NCBI GenBank assembly: GCA_021793195.1
Contig: JAJYTG010000012.1
Location: forward strand, 1 to 34,156
Direction of reading: 5' to 3'
Source of the DNA: Pseudomonadota bacterium
GTDB lineage: Bacteria > Pseudomonadota > Gammaproteobacteria > Xanthomonadales > Rhodanobacteraceae
DNA: 34,156 bases
Of this stretch, positions 9,433 to 18,308 are shown piece after piece. Below the pieces are notes generated by a model. That model did not search any database and had not been told where the DNA came from. It saw nothing but the letters and a program-made list of their open reading frames with translations. The stretch's first letter is position 1, and each line of letters starts with the position of its first letter. Both the position numbers and the translations under genes were made by a program.

Positions 9433-11279
9433 TGGCGCCGCCGCTGACGCAACTGCGCCTGCTCACCTGCGGCAGCGTGGACGACGGCAAGAGCACCCTG
9501 ATCGGGCGCCTGCTGGCCGACGCCGGGGTGGTGCCCGATGATCTGCTGGAGCAGCTCGCGCGCGACAGCCGCCGCTACGGCACCTGCGGCGACGCGCTCG
9601 ATTACGCGCTGCTGCTCGACGGCCTGCAGGACGAGCGCGAGCAGGGCATCACCATCGACGTCGCCTGGCGCTACTTCGCCACCCCGCGGCGCAGCTTCAT
9701 CGTCGCCGACTGTCCCGGCCACGAGCAGTACACCCGCAACATGGCCACCGGCGCCTCGGCCTGCGAGCTGGCGGTGGTGCTGGTCGACGCCGGCGCCGGA
9801 CTGAAGCCGCAGACGCGCCGGCACACCTACATCGCCGCCCTGCTCGGCATCCGCCACGTCGTGCTGGCGGTCAACAAGATGGATCGGGCCGGGTACGCCG
9901 AGGAGCCCTTCCGCGCGATCGAGGCCGAGTACCGCGCACTGGCGGCGCGCCTGGGCGTGGTGCAGGTCACCTGCATCCCGGTCGCCGCCGTGCACGGCGA
10001 CATGCTGGTGCAGCGCGGCGCGCGCATGCCGTGGTACCGCGGGCCGACCTTGCTCGAACACCTGGAGACGGTCGGCGTCGAGGATCCCGCGGCGACGTCG
10101 GCGTTTCGCCTGCCGGTGCAGTGGGTCAATCGCCCCGACGCCGGCTTCCGCGGCTACGCCGGCACCGTCGCCGCCGGCATGGCCGCGGTCGGCGACGCAC
10201 TGGTGGTGCTGCCGTCGGGGCAGCGCACCACGCTGGCGCGGGTGCTGGACGCGAACGGCGAGGCCACTCGCGCCGTCGCCGGCGCGGCGGTGACCCTGGT
10301 GCTGGCCGACGATCTCGACATCGCCCGCGGCGACGTGCTGGCGGCGGCCGGCGATCCGCCCGCGCTGGCCGACCAGTTCGCCGCGCACCTGCTGTGGCTG
10401 GGCGATGCGCCGCTGCTGCCGGGGCGCCCCTACGAGCTGCGCGTGGGCACCCGCAGCGCCGTCGCCCAGGTCAGCGAGATCCGCCATCGCGTCGACGTCA
10501 ACACGCAGGAGCACCTGGCCGCGAAGCGGCTCGAACTCAACGCGATCGGCGAGGTGCAGCTGAGCCTCGATCAGGCGATCCCGTTCGAGCCGTACGCGAC
10601 CAGCCGCGCCCTGGGCGGTTTCATCCTGGTCGATCGCATCAGCCACGCGACGGTGGCGGCCGGCATGCTGGACTTCGCCCTGCGTCGCGCCGCCAACATC
10701 CACTGGCAGCATCTCGATGTCGACCAGACCGTGCGCGCCGCGCTCAAGGGCCAGCATCCGCGCTGCCTGTGGTTCACCGGCCTGTCGGGCGCCGGCAAGT
10801 CGACCATCGCCAACGCCGCCGAGCGGCGCCTGCTGGCGCTGGGCCATCACACCTACCTGCTCGACGGCGACAACATCCGTCACGGTCTCAACCGCGATCT
10901 CGGCTTCACTGACGAGGACCGCGTCGAGAACATCCGCCGCGTCGCCGAGGTGGCGCGGTTGATGGTCGATGCCGGCCTGATCGTGCTGGTGTCGTTCATC
11001 TCGCCATTCCGCGCCGAGCGGCGCATGGCGCGCGAGCGCTTCGCCGCGGGCGAGTTCATCGAGGTGTTCGTCGATGCGCCGCTGGCGTTGTGCGAGCAGC
11101 GCGATATCAAGGGTCTCTACGCCAAGGCGCGCGCGGGCCAGCTGCGCCATTTCACCGGCATCGACTCGCCCTACGAGCCGCCCGAGGCGCCGGAACTGCA
11201 CCTGCACGCCGATCGCGACAGCGCCCTGGCGATGGCCGAGCAGGTGGTGCGCGCGGTGCTGGCCGACGATCGCGACTGA
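9432..11279 (+). CDS. cysNC: Fused sulfate adenylyltransferase GTPase subunit / APS kinase CysNC
   Basis: Two-domain protein of 615 residues. The N-terminal part is the CysN GTPase that drives ATP sulfurylase: GSVDDGKST (residues 14-22), GITID (72-76), DCPGHEQY (93-100) and NKMD (148-151). The C-terminal part, from about residue 435, is APS kinase with P-loop GLSGAGKST (450-458), [15 protein letters not shown] and FISPF. It therefore yields PAPS directly from APS. The fusion is the NodQ/CysNC type, also seen in xanthomonads. Translation is probably coupled to cysD through TGATG. A GC-rich hairpin follows the stop but has no T-run. Confidence 0.97.
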   Translation: MAPPLTQLRLLTCGSVDDGKSTLIGRLLADAGVVPDDLLEQLARDSRRYGTCGDALDYALLLDGLQDEREQGITIDVAWRYFATPRRSFIVADCPGHEQYTRNMATGASACELAVVLVDAGAGLKPQTRRHTYIAALLGIRHVVLAVNKMDRAGYAEEPFRAIEAEYRALAARLGVVQVTCIPVAAVHGDMLVQRGARMPWYRGPTLLEHLETVGVEDPAATSAFRLPVQWVNRPDAGFRGYAGTVAAGMAAVGDALVVLPSGQRTTLARVLDANGEATRAVAGAAVTLVLADDLDIARGDVLAAAGDPPALADQFAAHLLWLGDAPLLPGRPYELRVGTRSAVAQVSEIRHRVDVNTQEHLAAKRLELNAIGEVQLSLDQAIPFEPYATSRALGGFILVDRISHATVAAGMLDFALRRAANIHWQHLDVDQTVRAALKGQHPRCLWFTGLSGAGKSTIANAAERRLLALGHHTYLLDGDNIRHGLNRDLGFTDEDRVENIRRVAEVARLMVDAGLIVLVSFISPFRAERRMARERFAAGEFIEVFVDAPLALCEQRDIKGLYAKARAGQLRHFTGIDSPYEPPEAPELHLHADRDSALAMAEQVVRAVLADDRD

Positions 11280-11356
11280 AGGCCGCCGCGGCACGGCGGC
11301 GCGGATTCCTGCGGTTCCATCACCCGCCGCGCCTGGTCGCGCGACGGGCCGGGTGG

Positions 11357-12949
11357 CTACGGCACGGCGTGCGCCAGGAACCGCGGATCGCGGCGCGCGT
11401 GCGTGGCCTGTTCGAAGCCGTAGGCGATCGCGATCAGGGTCGGCTCGCTCCACTTCGCGCCGAAGAAGCTCACGCCGACCGGCAGGCCGTGCACGAAGCC
11501 GGCCGGCACGGTGATGTCGGGATAGCCGGCCACCGCGGCCGGGCTCGAACTCGATACGCCGACGTGGTCGCCGTTGACGAGATCGGTGGTCCAGGCCGGA
11601 CTGGCGGTCGGTGCCAGCAGCGCGTCGAGATGGTCCTTCTGCAACGCGGCGTCGATGCCCTCGGGGCCGGCGAGGCGCTTTTCGTCGGCCAGCGCCTTGC
11701 GGTACTTCGGATCGGTCAGCGGGCCGCGCTTCTCGGCCGCGATCATCAGGCCCTGGCCGAACCAGGGCAGCTCCTGCGCCGCGTGCGCCCGGTTGAAGGC
11801 GATCACGTCGGCCAGGGTCCTGACCGGCACGCCGCTGCGGGTGGCGAGGTAGGCGTCGAGGTCGTGCTTGAACTCGTACGACAGCACGATGTTCTCGTTC
11901 TTGCCGTAGTCGTCGAGGTGCGGGATCACCACCGGATCGATCACCGTCGCGCCGGCCTTGCGCAGCGCGGCGATCGACTGATCGAGCACGCGCAGCACGT
12001 CGGGATCGTCGCCGGCCAGCGCGCGCACCACGCCGATGCGCTTGCCCTTGAGGCCGCCGGCCTCGAGGAAGCGCGTGTAGTCGGTCTTGTGCGCGTTGGC
12101 GTCGGCGCTGGCCGGGTCGGCGGGATCGCTGCCGGCCATCACCGTCAGCAGGCGCGCCGCGTCGGCGACGTCGCGCGCCATCGGTCCCGCGGTGTCCTGG
12201 CTGTGGCTGATCGGCACGATGCCGGTGCGCGGGATCAGGCCCAGCGTGGGCTTGATCGCGACGATGCCGTTGACCGAGCCGGGGCAGACCAGCGAGCCGT
12301 CGGTCTCGCTGCCGATCGCCACGGTGCTGAGGCCCGCGGATACGGCCACCGCCGAACCGGAGCTGGAGCCGCAGGGATTGCGGCTCAGCACATAAGGGTT
12401 GCGCGTCTGTCCGCCGCGGCCGCTCCAGCCGCTGGTCGAGTGATTGGAGCGGTAGTTGGCCCACTCGCTGAGGTTGGTCTTGCCGAGGATCACCGCGCCC
12501 GCGGCGCGCAGCCGCGCCACCAGGGTGGCATCGGACGCGGCCGGTGCGCCGACCAGGGCCAGCGAGCCGGCCGTGGTCTGCATGCGATCGCCGGTGTCGA
12601 TGTTGTCCTTGAGCAGCACCGGGATGCCGGCCAGCGGACCCAGCGGCTTGCCGGCGCGGCGTTCGGCATCGATGCGTCTGGCGATGGCAAGGGCGTCGGG
12701 ATTGAGTTCGATCACCGCGTTGAGGTGCGGGCCGGCGCGGTCGATCGTGTCGATGCGCCGGATGAACATCGCCGTCAGCTGCGCCGAGGTCAGCGTGCCG
12801 GCCTGCATCTTCGCTTCGAGCCGGGCGATGCTGGCGTCGTACAGCGGCGCGACGGCCGCGTGTCCGGCGGGCGCTGCCGCGACAGGGGCGGGCGCAGCCG
12901 AAAGGGCGGACAGCAGGACGAGCGACAGCAGAACGAGCGTGCGGCGCAT
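11357..12949 (-). CDS. Exported amidase (amidase signature family)
   Basis: Amidase-signature hydrolase of 530 residues with a Sec signal peptide ([20 protein letters not shown], cleavage probably near AAA-AP at 24-28), so it acts outside the cytoplasm. The Ser-cisSer-Lys machinery is visible: Lys114 in [12 protein letters not shown], a serine-rich cis-Ser loop CGSSSGSA (193-200), and the nucleophile Ser219 in [15 protein letters not shown] at 12949 is fixed by a strong AGGAGG seven to eight bases upstream. The substrate cannot be told from sequence. Members of this exported subgroup are often annotated only as amidase, or as peptide or aryl amidase. It is not GatA, since there is no gatB or gatC nearby and it is secreted. 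Confidence 0.92.
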   Translation of the reverse strand: MRRTLVLLSLVLLSALSAAPAPVAAAPAGHAAVAPLYDASIARLEAKMQAGTLTSAQLTAMFIRRIDTIDRAGPHLNAVIELNPDALAIARRIDAERRAGKPLGPLAGIPVLLKDNIDTGDRMQTTAGSLALVGAPAASDATLVARLRAAGAVILGKTNLSEWANYRSNHSTSGWSGRGGQTRNPYVLSRNPCGSSSGSAVAVSAGLSTVAIGSETDGSLVCPGSVNGIVAIKPTLGLIPRTGIVPISHSQDTAGPMARDVADAARLLTVMAGSDPADPASADANAHKTDYTRFLEAGGLKGKRIGVVRALAGDDPDVLRVLDQSIAALRKAGATVIDPVVIPHLDDYGKNENIVLSYEFKHDLDAYLATRSGVPVRTLADVIAFNRAHAAQELPWFGQGLMIAAEKRGPLTDPKYRKALADEKRLAGPEGIDAALQKDHLDALLAPTASPAWTTDLVNGDHVGVSSSSPAAVAGYPDITVPAGFVHGLPVGVSFFGAKWSEPTLIAIAYGFEQATHARRDPRFLAHAVP

Positions 12950-13009
12950 GGCAATCCCCTCCTCAAGATCCGGCGATGATGCCACCGTCGCGTGGCCGCG
13001 GCGTGAGCG

Positions 13010-13525
13010 TCAGCGAGGTGCGCGCACCGCCGCCGCCAGATCGCGCCAGGGCCGCGCGTCCCAGAACCGGCGTGCCTGCCCGGAGGGCGAGGGCAGCACC
13101 CACAACGCGGTCGTGTCCCAGCGGCATGCTTGCAGTCCGTAAGCCACCGCATGCCCCAGCGCGGCTTGCGCGGCGTTCTTGCTGGTGAAGGCCAGCAGTC
13201 GCGGCGCGTGGCGTCGGATCTTGCGCCGCAGCGCGGCCACGTCGAAGGCGCCCGTGGGCAACTCGTTGTCGTTGCCGACATGGTGCTTGGCGAGGTCGGT
13301 CAGGCCGATGCCGAAATCCGGAAGGCGCCGGAACTCGCGCGGCGTCAGCGGTTCGGGGAGCAGGCCGACGGCGTGCACGGTGCGCCAGAAGAAATTGCCG
13401 GGGTTGGCGTAGTAGGCACCGGCTGCCGCCGAGGCGCGACCGGCGGCGGTGCCGCAGAAGACCAGATCGAGGCCGGGACACAGCACGTCGGGCAGGACGT
13501 GGCGGCGCGCGCGCGTGGTGAGCAT
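13010..13525 (-). CDS. Mug-like mismatch-specific DNA glycosylase
   Basis: Uracil-DNA glycosylase superfamily protein of 171 residues, nearest to the Mug/TDG group that removes U or modified pyrimidines opposite G. Visible motifs are LVFCGTAAGRASA (motif 1, residues 21-33), YYANPGNFFWRTVHAVGL, DFGIGLTDL, and a second motif LPSPSGQARRFWD at 144-156. In E. coli Mug and human TDG motif 1 reads GINPG, with the Asn positioning the water. Here the Asn position is Ala27, so chemistry or substrate may differ. The start gives the sequence MLTTRARRHVLPD directly before the fold. It is divergent from the BNR-repeat gene, with a shared 117-base regulatory gap. Confidence 0.85.
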   Translation of the reverse strand: MLTTRARRHVLPDVLCPGLDLVFCGTAAGRASAAAGAYYANPGNFFWRTVHAVGLLPEPLTPREFRRLPDFGIGLTDLAKHHVGNDNELPTGAFDVAALRRKIRRHAPRLLAFTSKNAAQAALGHAVAYGLQACRWDTTALWVLPSPSGQARRFWDARPWRDLAAAVRAPR

Positions 13526-13566
13526 GCACACGATGATCGCACGTCGATTTCGATGCGCCGCAGGGT

Positions 13567-13631
13567 GTCGAAACGGGCGCGGTGGAGTAGGGTGCGCGAC
13601 TTCGGGATGCGCCCCGGTGTCCCGTTTCGAC
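13567..13631. promoter_or_regulatory. 11-bp inverted repeat in the mug-BNR divergent gap
   Basis: A perfect inverted repeat, GTCGAAACGGG at 13567-13577 and CCCGTTTCGAC at 13621-13631, flanks 43 bases that contain GAGTAGGGT, a plausible -10-like stretch for the BNR gene. The right half ends 11 bases before that gene's start codon. It could be a two-site operator or a leader RNA stem. No regulator gene adjoins it. Confidence 0.4.
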
Positions 13632-13642
13632 GAGAGTCCGCC

Positions 13643-16600
13643 ATGTCGTATCGATTTCGCTCGCTCCTGGCCGCCGCGCTGACGCTCGCGGCCTGCACGC
13701 TGCCCGCGTGGGCCGCGCCCGCGCCCGCGCCGTTGCCCGCGCAGCTGATGCCGGCGCTGCACTGGCGCCTGCTCGGTCCGTTTCGCGGTGGCTGGGCGAC
13801 CATGGCCGCAGGCATCCCGGATCAGCCCGAGGTCTATTACATCGGCACCGCCGGCGGCGGCGTCTGGCGGACTGAAAACGCCGGGCGCACCTGGGCGCCG
13901 CTGACGAACCATATCGGCGCGGCTTCGATCGGTGCGATCGCGATCGCACCGTCCGACCCGAAGGTGATCTATGCCGGCAGCGGCCAGCCCGAGCCGCGCT
14001 ACGACATCGCCGCCGGCGACGGCATGTATCGCTCCGCCGACGGCGGCCGGCACTGGCAGCACGTCGGACTCGCCGACACCCGCCACATCGGCGCGATCTG
14101 GGTCGATCCGCAGCACCCCGACACCGTGGTCGTGGCCGCATTGGGTCACGTGTTCGGACCCAGCCCGGACCGCGGCATCTACCGCAGCAGCGACGGCGGC
14201 AAGCACTGGCAGCACGTGCTGTTCGTCGATGACAGCACCGGCGGCGTCGATCTCGCCGCCGATCCGAAGGATCCGCGCACGCTCTACGCCTCGTTGTGGA
14301 GCATCCGCAACTATCCGTGGCTGAGCTACTTCAAGCCGATCGTCGGCAGCGGCAGCGGCCTGTTCGTCTCGCACGACGACGGCGCGCACTGGCACAAGCT
14401 GGGCGGCGCGGGCTGGCCCACGGCGCCGCTGGGGCGCATCGGCCTGGCGGTCACCGACACCGCGGCCGGCACGCGCATCTACGCCGCGATCGACGGCGGC
14501 GACGATGCCGCGGCCACCGGCCTGTGGCGTTCGGACGACGGCGGCGGCCACTGGCTGCGCGTCAACGCCGACGCGCCGGTGACCAACTGGTACGCCAGCC
14601 GCATGACCGTCGACCCGCGCGATCCGGACACGCTCTACACCACCGGACAGTCGATCCGCGTCTCGCACGATGCCGGCAAGACCTTCCACGTCGCCAAGGG
14701 CGCGCCCGGCGGCGACGACTACCACTATCTGTGGATCAACCCGCTGCATCCCGAGGATCGCATCACCGCCAGCGACCAGGGCGCGGTGGTGACCATGGAC
14801 GGCGGCAAGACCTGGTCGAGCTGGTACAACCAGCCGACCGGGCAGTTCTATCACCTCGCCGCCGACAACCGTTTTCCGTACTGGATCTACTCCGGCCAGC
14901 AGGACAGCGGCACCGTCGGCATCGCCAGCCGCAGCGACTATGGTTCGCTGACGTTCCGCGACTGGCATCCGGTCGGCGGCGACGAGCGCGACTACGACGT
15001 GCCGTATCCGGCCGATCCCGGCATCGTGTTCGGCACCGGGCTGGGCGGTCGCGTCTCGCGCTGGGACGCGCGCACCGGCCAGGTCGAGAACGTCTCGCCG
15101 TGGCCGGTGATGAGCTACGGCAAGCGCCCGACCGGCGTGAAGTACCGCTACACCTGGATCACGCCGCTGGTGATCGGCCAGCAGGCGCCGTATCCGCTCT
15201 ATCTCGGTGCGCAGGTGCTGTTCCGCTCCGTCGATCAGGGCCGCCACTGGTCGGTGATCAGCCCTGATCTCACCGGCGCGGTCGCGGGCAGCAAGGACTG
15301 CGGGCACACCGTGGACCTGGCGCACGCCCGGGCCTGCGGTTACGGCGTGATCTACAGCATCGGACTGGCGCCGTCCGCTCCGCGGACGATCTGGATCGGC
15401 ACCGACGACGGCCTGGTGCAGGTCACGCACGACGGCGGCCGGCACTGGAGCAACGTCACGCCGCGGGGCGTGCCGCAGTGGGCGCGCATCGACAGCGTGG
15501 ACGTGTCCGCGACCGATCCGGACACGGCTTACATCGCGGTCGACAACCACCGCAACGACGACTTCCGCCCGTACGCCTTCCGCACGCACGACGGCGGCAA
15601 GACCTGGCAGGCGATCGACGGCGGCCTGCCGCGCGATCATTACGTCGCCGTGGTGCGCGCCGACCCGGTCAAACCCGGGCTGCTGTATGCCGGCACCGAC
15701 ACCGGCGTGTATGTGAGCTTCGACGACGGCGCCGCCTGGCAGCCGCTGCAGCTCAACCTGCCGACCGCCTGGGTGCGCGATCTGCTGGTGCACGGCAACG
15801 ATCTGATCGCCGGCACCCAGGGTCGCGCGATCTGGGTGCTGGACGACGTCACGCCGCTGCGCGAGGTGACGGCCGGCATCGCCGATCAGCCGCTGCACCT
15901 GTTCGCGCCGGCCGCCGCGGTGCGCGTGCACGCCGATAACAACAAGGACACGCCATTGCCGCCGGAAACTCCGGTCGGCCGGAATCCGCCGGCGGGCGCG
16001 CCGATCGACTACTGGCTGGGGCCCGACACGCGCGGCGCGGTGACGCTGACGATCCGCGACGCCGCCGGCCACGTGGTGCGGCGTTTCAGCAGCACCGATA
16101 CGCCGCGACCGCGCAACGCGGATCGCTACTTCGCCGCCAGCTGGATCAAGCCGGCGCCGGTGCTCGCCGCGACGCCGGGCATGCACCGCTTCGTCTGGGA
16201 TCTGCGCGAGCCGCGGCCGCTGGCGATCCGCTACAGCTACAGCATCGCCGCGGTGTGGGGCGAGAACACCCCGATCCTGCCGCGCGGACCGTTCGTGCTG
16301 CCCGGCCGCTACAGCGTCGAATTGAGCGCCGACGGGCGGACACAGAGCGTGCCGTTGACGGTGACCGAGGATCCGCGGGTGACGGCGACCGCCGCCGACC
16401 TCGTGCAGCTGCTGGACTTCCAGCACAGCGTGCAGGCGAGTCTGGCGCAAGCCTATGTCGGTACCGGTCAGGTGCAGGCGGTCGCGGCGCAGCTGGCCGC
16501 GTTGCAGGCGCGCTCGACGATCGAGCCGCCGCTGCGCGCGTCGATCGCCGCGCTGGCGGCGCAACTGCAGCCCGCCGGAGCGGACGCGGCCGGGATCGCC

Positions 16601-16867
16601 GCCTTCGAACACGCCAGCGGCGAACTGGCCGCGCTGGCGACCGACGCAGGCTCCGCCGATGCCGCGCCGACCGCGGCGCAGCGGCAGGTGCTGAGCGAGG
16701 CCGCGACCCGCGTCGATGCGGCGCAGCGGCGCTGGCAGGCGCTGCAGGCCGGGCCGCTGGCCGCGCTCAACGCAGGCCTGCTGCAGGCCGGGCTGGCCGC
16801 GGTTCGCGTACCGACGCCCGATCATGTCCAGGTGCAGCCGGTGCCGGAGGGTCAGGACCGGCCCTGA
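13643..16867 (+). CDS. Large exported BNR/Asp-box repeat (VPS10/sortilin-like beta-propeller) protein
   Basis: A 1074-residue exported protein of the VPS10 or WD40/YVTN/BNR-like family common in Xanthomonadales. The N-terminus is a signal peptide. LAAC at residues 15-18 fits a lipobox, while AWA-AP at 22-26 would fit ordinary signal peptidase, so lipoprotein status is open. At least eleven Asp-box repeats of the S/T-x-D-x-G-x-x-W type are visible (for example SADGGRHW, SSDGGKHW, TMDGGKTW, THDGGKTW), enough for two propellers. The last 250 residues are a separate beta-rich domain followed by an Ala-rich helical tail. The true ligand or enzymatic role is unknown; some relatives are annotated as glycosyl hydrolases, but I see no catalytic signature. 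ATG at 13643 is chosen because the signal peptide begins there. Confidence 0.88.
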   Translation: MSYRFRSLLAAALTLAACTLPAWAAPAPAPLPAQLMPALHWRLLGPFRGGWATMAAGIPDQPEVYYIGTAGGGVWRTENAGRTWAPLTNHIGAASIGAIAIAPSDPKVIYAGSGQPEPRYDIAAGDGMYRSADGGRHWQHVGLADTRHIGAIWVDPQHPDTVVVAALGHVFGPSPDRGIYRSSDGGKHWQHVLFVDDSTGGVDLAADPKDPRTLYASLWSIRNYPWLSYFKPIVGSGSGLFVSHDDGAHWHKLGGAGWPTAPLGRIGLAVTDTAAGTRIYAAIDGGDDAAATGLWRSDDGGGHWLRVNADAPVTNWYASRMTVDPRDPDTLYTTGQSIRVSHDAGKTFHVAKGAPGGDDYHYLWINPLHPEDRITASDQGAVVTMDGGKTWSSWYNQPTGQFYHLAADNRFPYWIYSGQQDSGTVGIASRSDYGSLTFRDWHPVGGDERDYDVPYPADPGIVFGTGLGGRVSRWDARTGQVENVSPWPVMSYGKRPTGVKYRYTWITPLVIGQQAPYPLYLGAQVLFRSVDQGRHWSVISPDLTGAVAGSKDCGHTVDLAHARACGYGVIYSIGLAPSAPRTIWIGTDDGLVQVTHDGGRHWSNVTPRGVPQWARIDSVDVSATDPDTAYIAVDNHRNDDFRPYAFRTHDGGKTWQAIDGGLPRDHYVAVVRADPVKPGLLYAGTDTGVYVSFDDGAAWQPLQLNLPTAWVRDLLVHGNDLIAGTQGRAIWVLDDVTPLREVTAGIADQPLHLFAPAAAVRVHADNNKDTPLPPETPVGRNPPAGAPIDYWLGPDTRGAVTLTIRDAAGHVVRRFSSTDTPRPRNADRYFAASWIKPAPVLAATPGMHRFVWDLREPRPLAIRYSYSIAAVWGENTPILPRGPFVLPGRYSVELSADGRTQSVPLTVTEDPRVTATAADLVQLLDFQHSVQASLAQAYVGTGQVQAVAAQLAALQARSTIEPPLRASIAALAAQLQPAGADAAGIAAFEHASGELAALATDAGSADAAPTAAQRQVLSEAATRVDAAQRRWQALQAGPLAALNAGLLQAGLAAVRVPTPDHVQVQPVPEGQDRP

Positions 16868-16889
16868 ACGCGGCGCGCGGTGCGCCGGA

Positions 16890-17669
16890 TCAGTCCGGCG
16901 CCCAGCGCGCTGCGCCGGGATCGCGCCGCCAGCGCGCCTCGCCCTGCGCCACGCCGTCGCGGACGTAGCGGCGTTCGCGCAGGACGCGGATGCCGTCGTC
17001 GTTCACCCGGATCAGGCTGCAGGCGCGGGTGCCGTAATCGGCGCCGCGGATGAAGATCGGCGCCAGCAGGCGCTCGCGCTCGAGGCCGACGCCGGTGTCC
17101 GGCAGCGCGGCGTCGGCCGGCTGCGCGGTGTCGGCCAGCAGGTCGAGCAGGGCGTCGTCGTTCGCACCGTCGGCGAGTTGCACCGCGGCACCCTCGCGCA
17201 GCCGCTCGGTCTTGGGCCAGCGCGCGTGCCACGGGCCGTTGCTCATCACATGCAACCCGGGTTCGAGCACGAAGGCGCGCCCGCTGACGCCGTCGACGCC
17301 GAACGCGGCTTCGGCATCGCCCAGCAGCAGATTGAACGGCCCGTACACGGCGTGCTCGCGCGCCGCCTGAGCGGCGAAATCCGCAGCGTCGAAGTCGCCC
17401 AGCAGGTAGTCGCGCACCAGCGCGCCGCGCGAACGTGGCGTCGTTTGCAGCTGCGGTTGGCGGCGATTGGTGACCACCGCAAAGTGCCCATCGGCCCGCA
17501 GGCCCAGCCAGGCGCCGCCGGCTTGCAGGTCGCGTCCGCCGACGACGCGCGGGTCCTCCGGCCAAGGCGCGGCGGCGGCGCTGGGACGCGCGTGGAACTC
17601 GTCGCGGTTGCCCAGCAGCAGCAGCGGTCGCCGCGGATCGACGCGATGCGCGAGCAGTACCAGACACAT
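16890..17669 (-). CDS. NRDE (TANGO2) family protein
   Basis: A 259-residue protein with the family signature LLGNRDEFHARP near residue 18 and the N-terminal MCLVLLAHR, where Cys2 would be exposed after Met removal, as expected for an Ntn-hydrolase-like fold. Further family marks are GGRDLQAGGAWLGL and VTNRR. In eukaryotes TANGO2 is linked to heme and lipid/CoA metabolism, but the bacterial function is not settled. Its start lies five bases after the coaE stop on the same strand, so the two are probably co-transcribed. That is of interest given the proposed CoA link of TANGO2, although it may be chance. Confidence 0.92.
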   Translation of the reverse strand: MCLVLLAHRVDPRRPLLLLGNRDEFHARPSAAAAPWPEDPRVVGGRDLQAGGAWLGLRADGHFAVVTNRRQPQLQTTPRSRGALVRDYLLGDFDAADFAAQAAREHAVYGPFNLLLGDAEAAFGVDGVSGRAFVLEPGLHVMSNGPWHARWPKTERLREGAAVQLADGANDDALLDLLADTAQPADAALPDTGVGLERERLLAPIFIRGADYGTRACSLIRVNDDGIRVLRERRYVRDGVAQGEARWRRDPGAARWAPD

Positions 17670-17674
17670 GGCGC

Positions 17675-18304
17675 TCAGCGCTCCGCGGCCGCGGCGAGCA
17701 GGCGATAGTGCGCGTGCAGCGCGGCAACCGCCGCTTCCAGCGCCGGCTCGCCGCCGCTGTTGTCGAGCACGTCATCGGCCCGTTGCCGGCGCGCGGCATC
17801 ACTGGCCTGGGCGTCGAGCAGGCGCTGCGCGTCGGCGGCGTCGCTGCGATCGCGTTGCATCAACCGCGCCCGGCGCAGCGCCGCCGGCGCATCCACCAGC
17901 AGCACGCGATCGACCCAGGCATACGCGGGCCAGGTTTCGACCAGCAGCGGGATGTCCAGCAGTGCGTACGGCGCCCGGACCTCGTCGAGACGGGCCTCGA
18001 TCCATGCGCGCACGCGTGGGTGCACGATGGCTTCCAGGCGGCGGCGCTCCCCGACGTCGGCGAAGACGCGCCGGCGCATCCAGCCGCGGTCGAGGCTGCC
18101 GTCGGCGGCGATCGCTTCGGGTCCGAAAGCCGCCGCGATCTCCGCCAGGGCCGGCTGCCCGGTCTGCACCACCGCGCGCGCCGCCGCGTCGGCGTCCAGC
18201 ACCGGTACGCCCAGCGCCGCGAAGCGGCGGGCGACCGCGCTCTTGCCCGCCGCGACACCGCCGGTCAGGGCGACCGTGTACGGGCGCGGGCGGGCGACGG
18301 GCAT
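17675..18304 (-). CDS. coaE: Dephospho-CoA kinase
   Basis: Last step of CoA synthesis, ATP-dependent phosphorylation of dephospho-CoA in the cytoplasm. The 209-residue product has the P-loop GGVAAGKS (residues 15-22), the VLDADAAAR segment at about 35-43, and IPLLVET in the CoA-binding part. It is slightly longer at the N-terminus than E. coli CoaE because of the MPVARPRPYT lead. It begins four bases after pilD ends, which matches the frequent pilB-pilC-pilD-coaE order of gammaproteobacteria. Confidence 0.97.
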   Translation of the reverse strand: MPVARPRPYTVALTGGVAAGKSAVARRFAALGVPVLDADAAARAVVQTGQPALAEIAAAFGPEAIAADGSLDRGWMRRRVFADVGERRRLEAIVHPRVRAWIEARLDEVRAPYALLDIPLLVETWPAYAWVDRVLLVDAPAALRRARLMQRDRSDAADAQRLLDAQASDAARRQRADDVLDNSGGEPALEAAVAALHAHYRLLAAAAER

Positions 18305-18308
18305 GGCT

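Noticed and set aside
8509-11279. Cysteine biosynthesis operon
   Set aside because: cysH, cysI, cysJ, cysG and sulfate uptake genes are absent next to cysD and cysNC; only activation to PAPS can be claimed from this window.
11282-11302. GCCGCCG/CGGCGGC hairpin after cysNC as an intrinsic terminator
   Set aside because: The stem is short and no T-run follows on either strand. At this GC content such stems occur often by chance.
11357-12949. GatA subunit of the tRNA amidotransferase
   Set aside because: It carries a signal peptide and has no gatB or gatC nearby, so it is an exported amidase.
13526-16825. Long minus-strand frame upstream of the Mug-like gene, antisense to the BNR gene
   Set aside because: No start signal, no domains, and composition typical of a GC-rich antisense shadow. 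The plus-strand Asp-box repeats are clearly the real coding sense.
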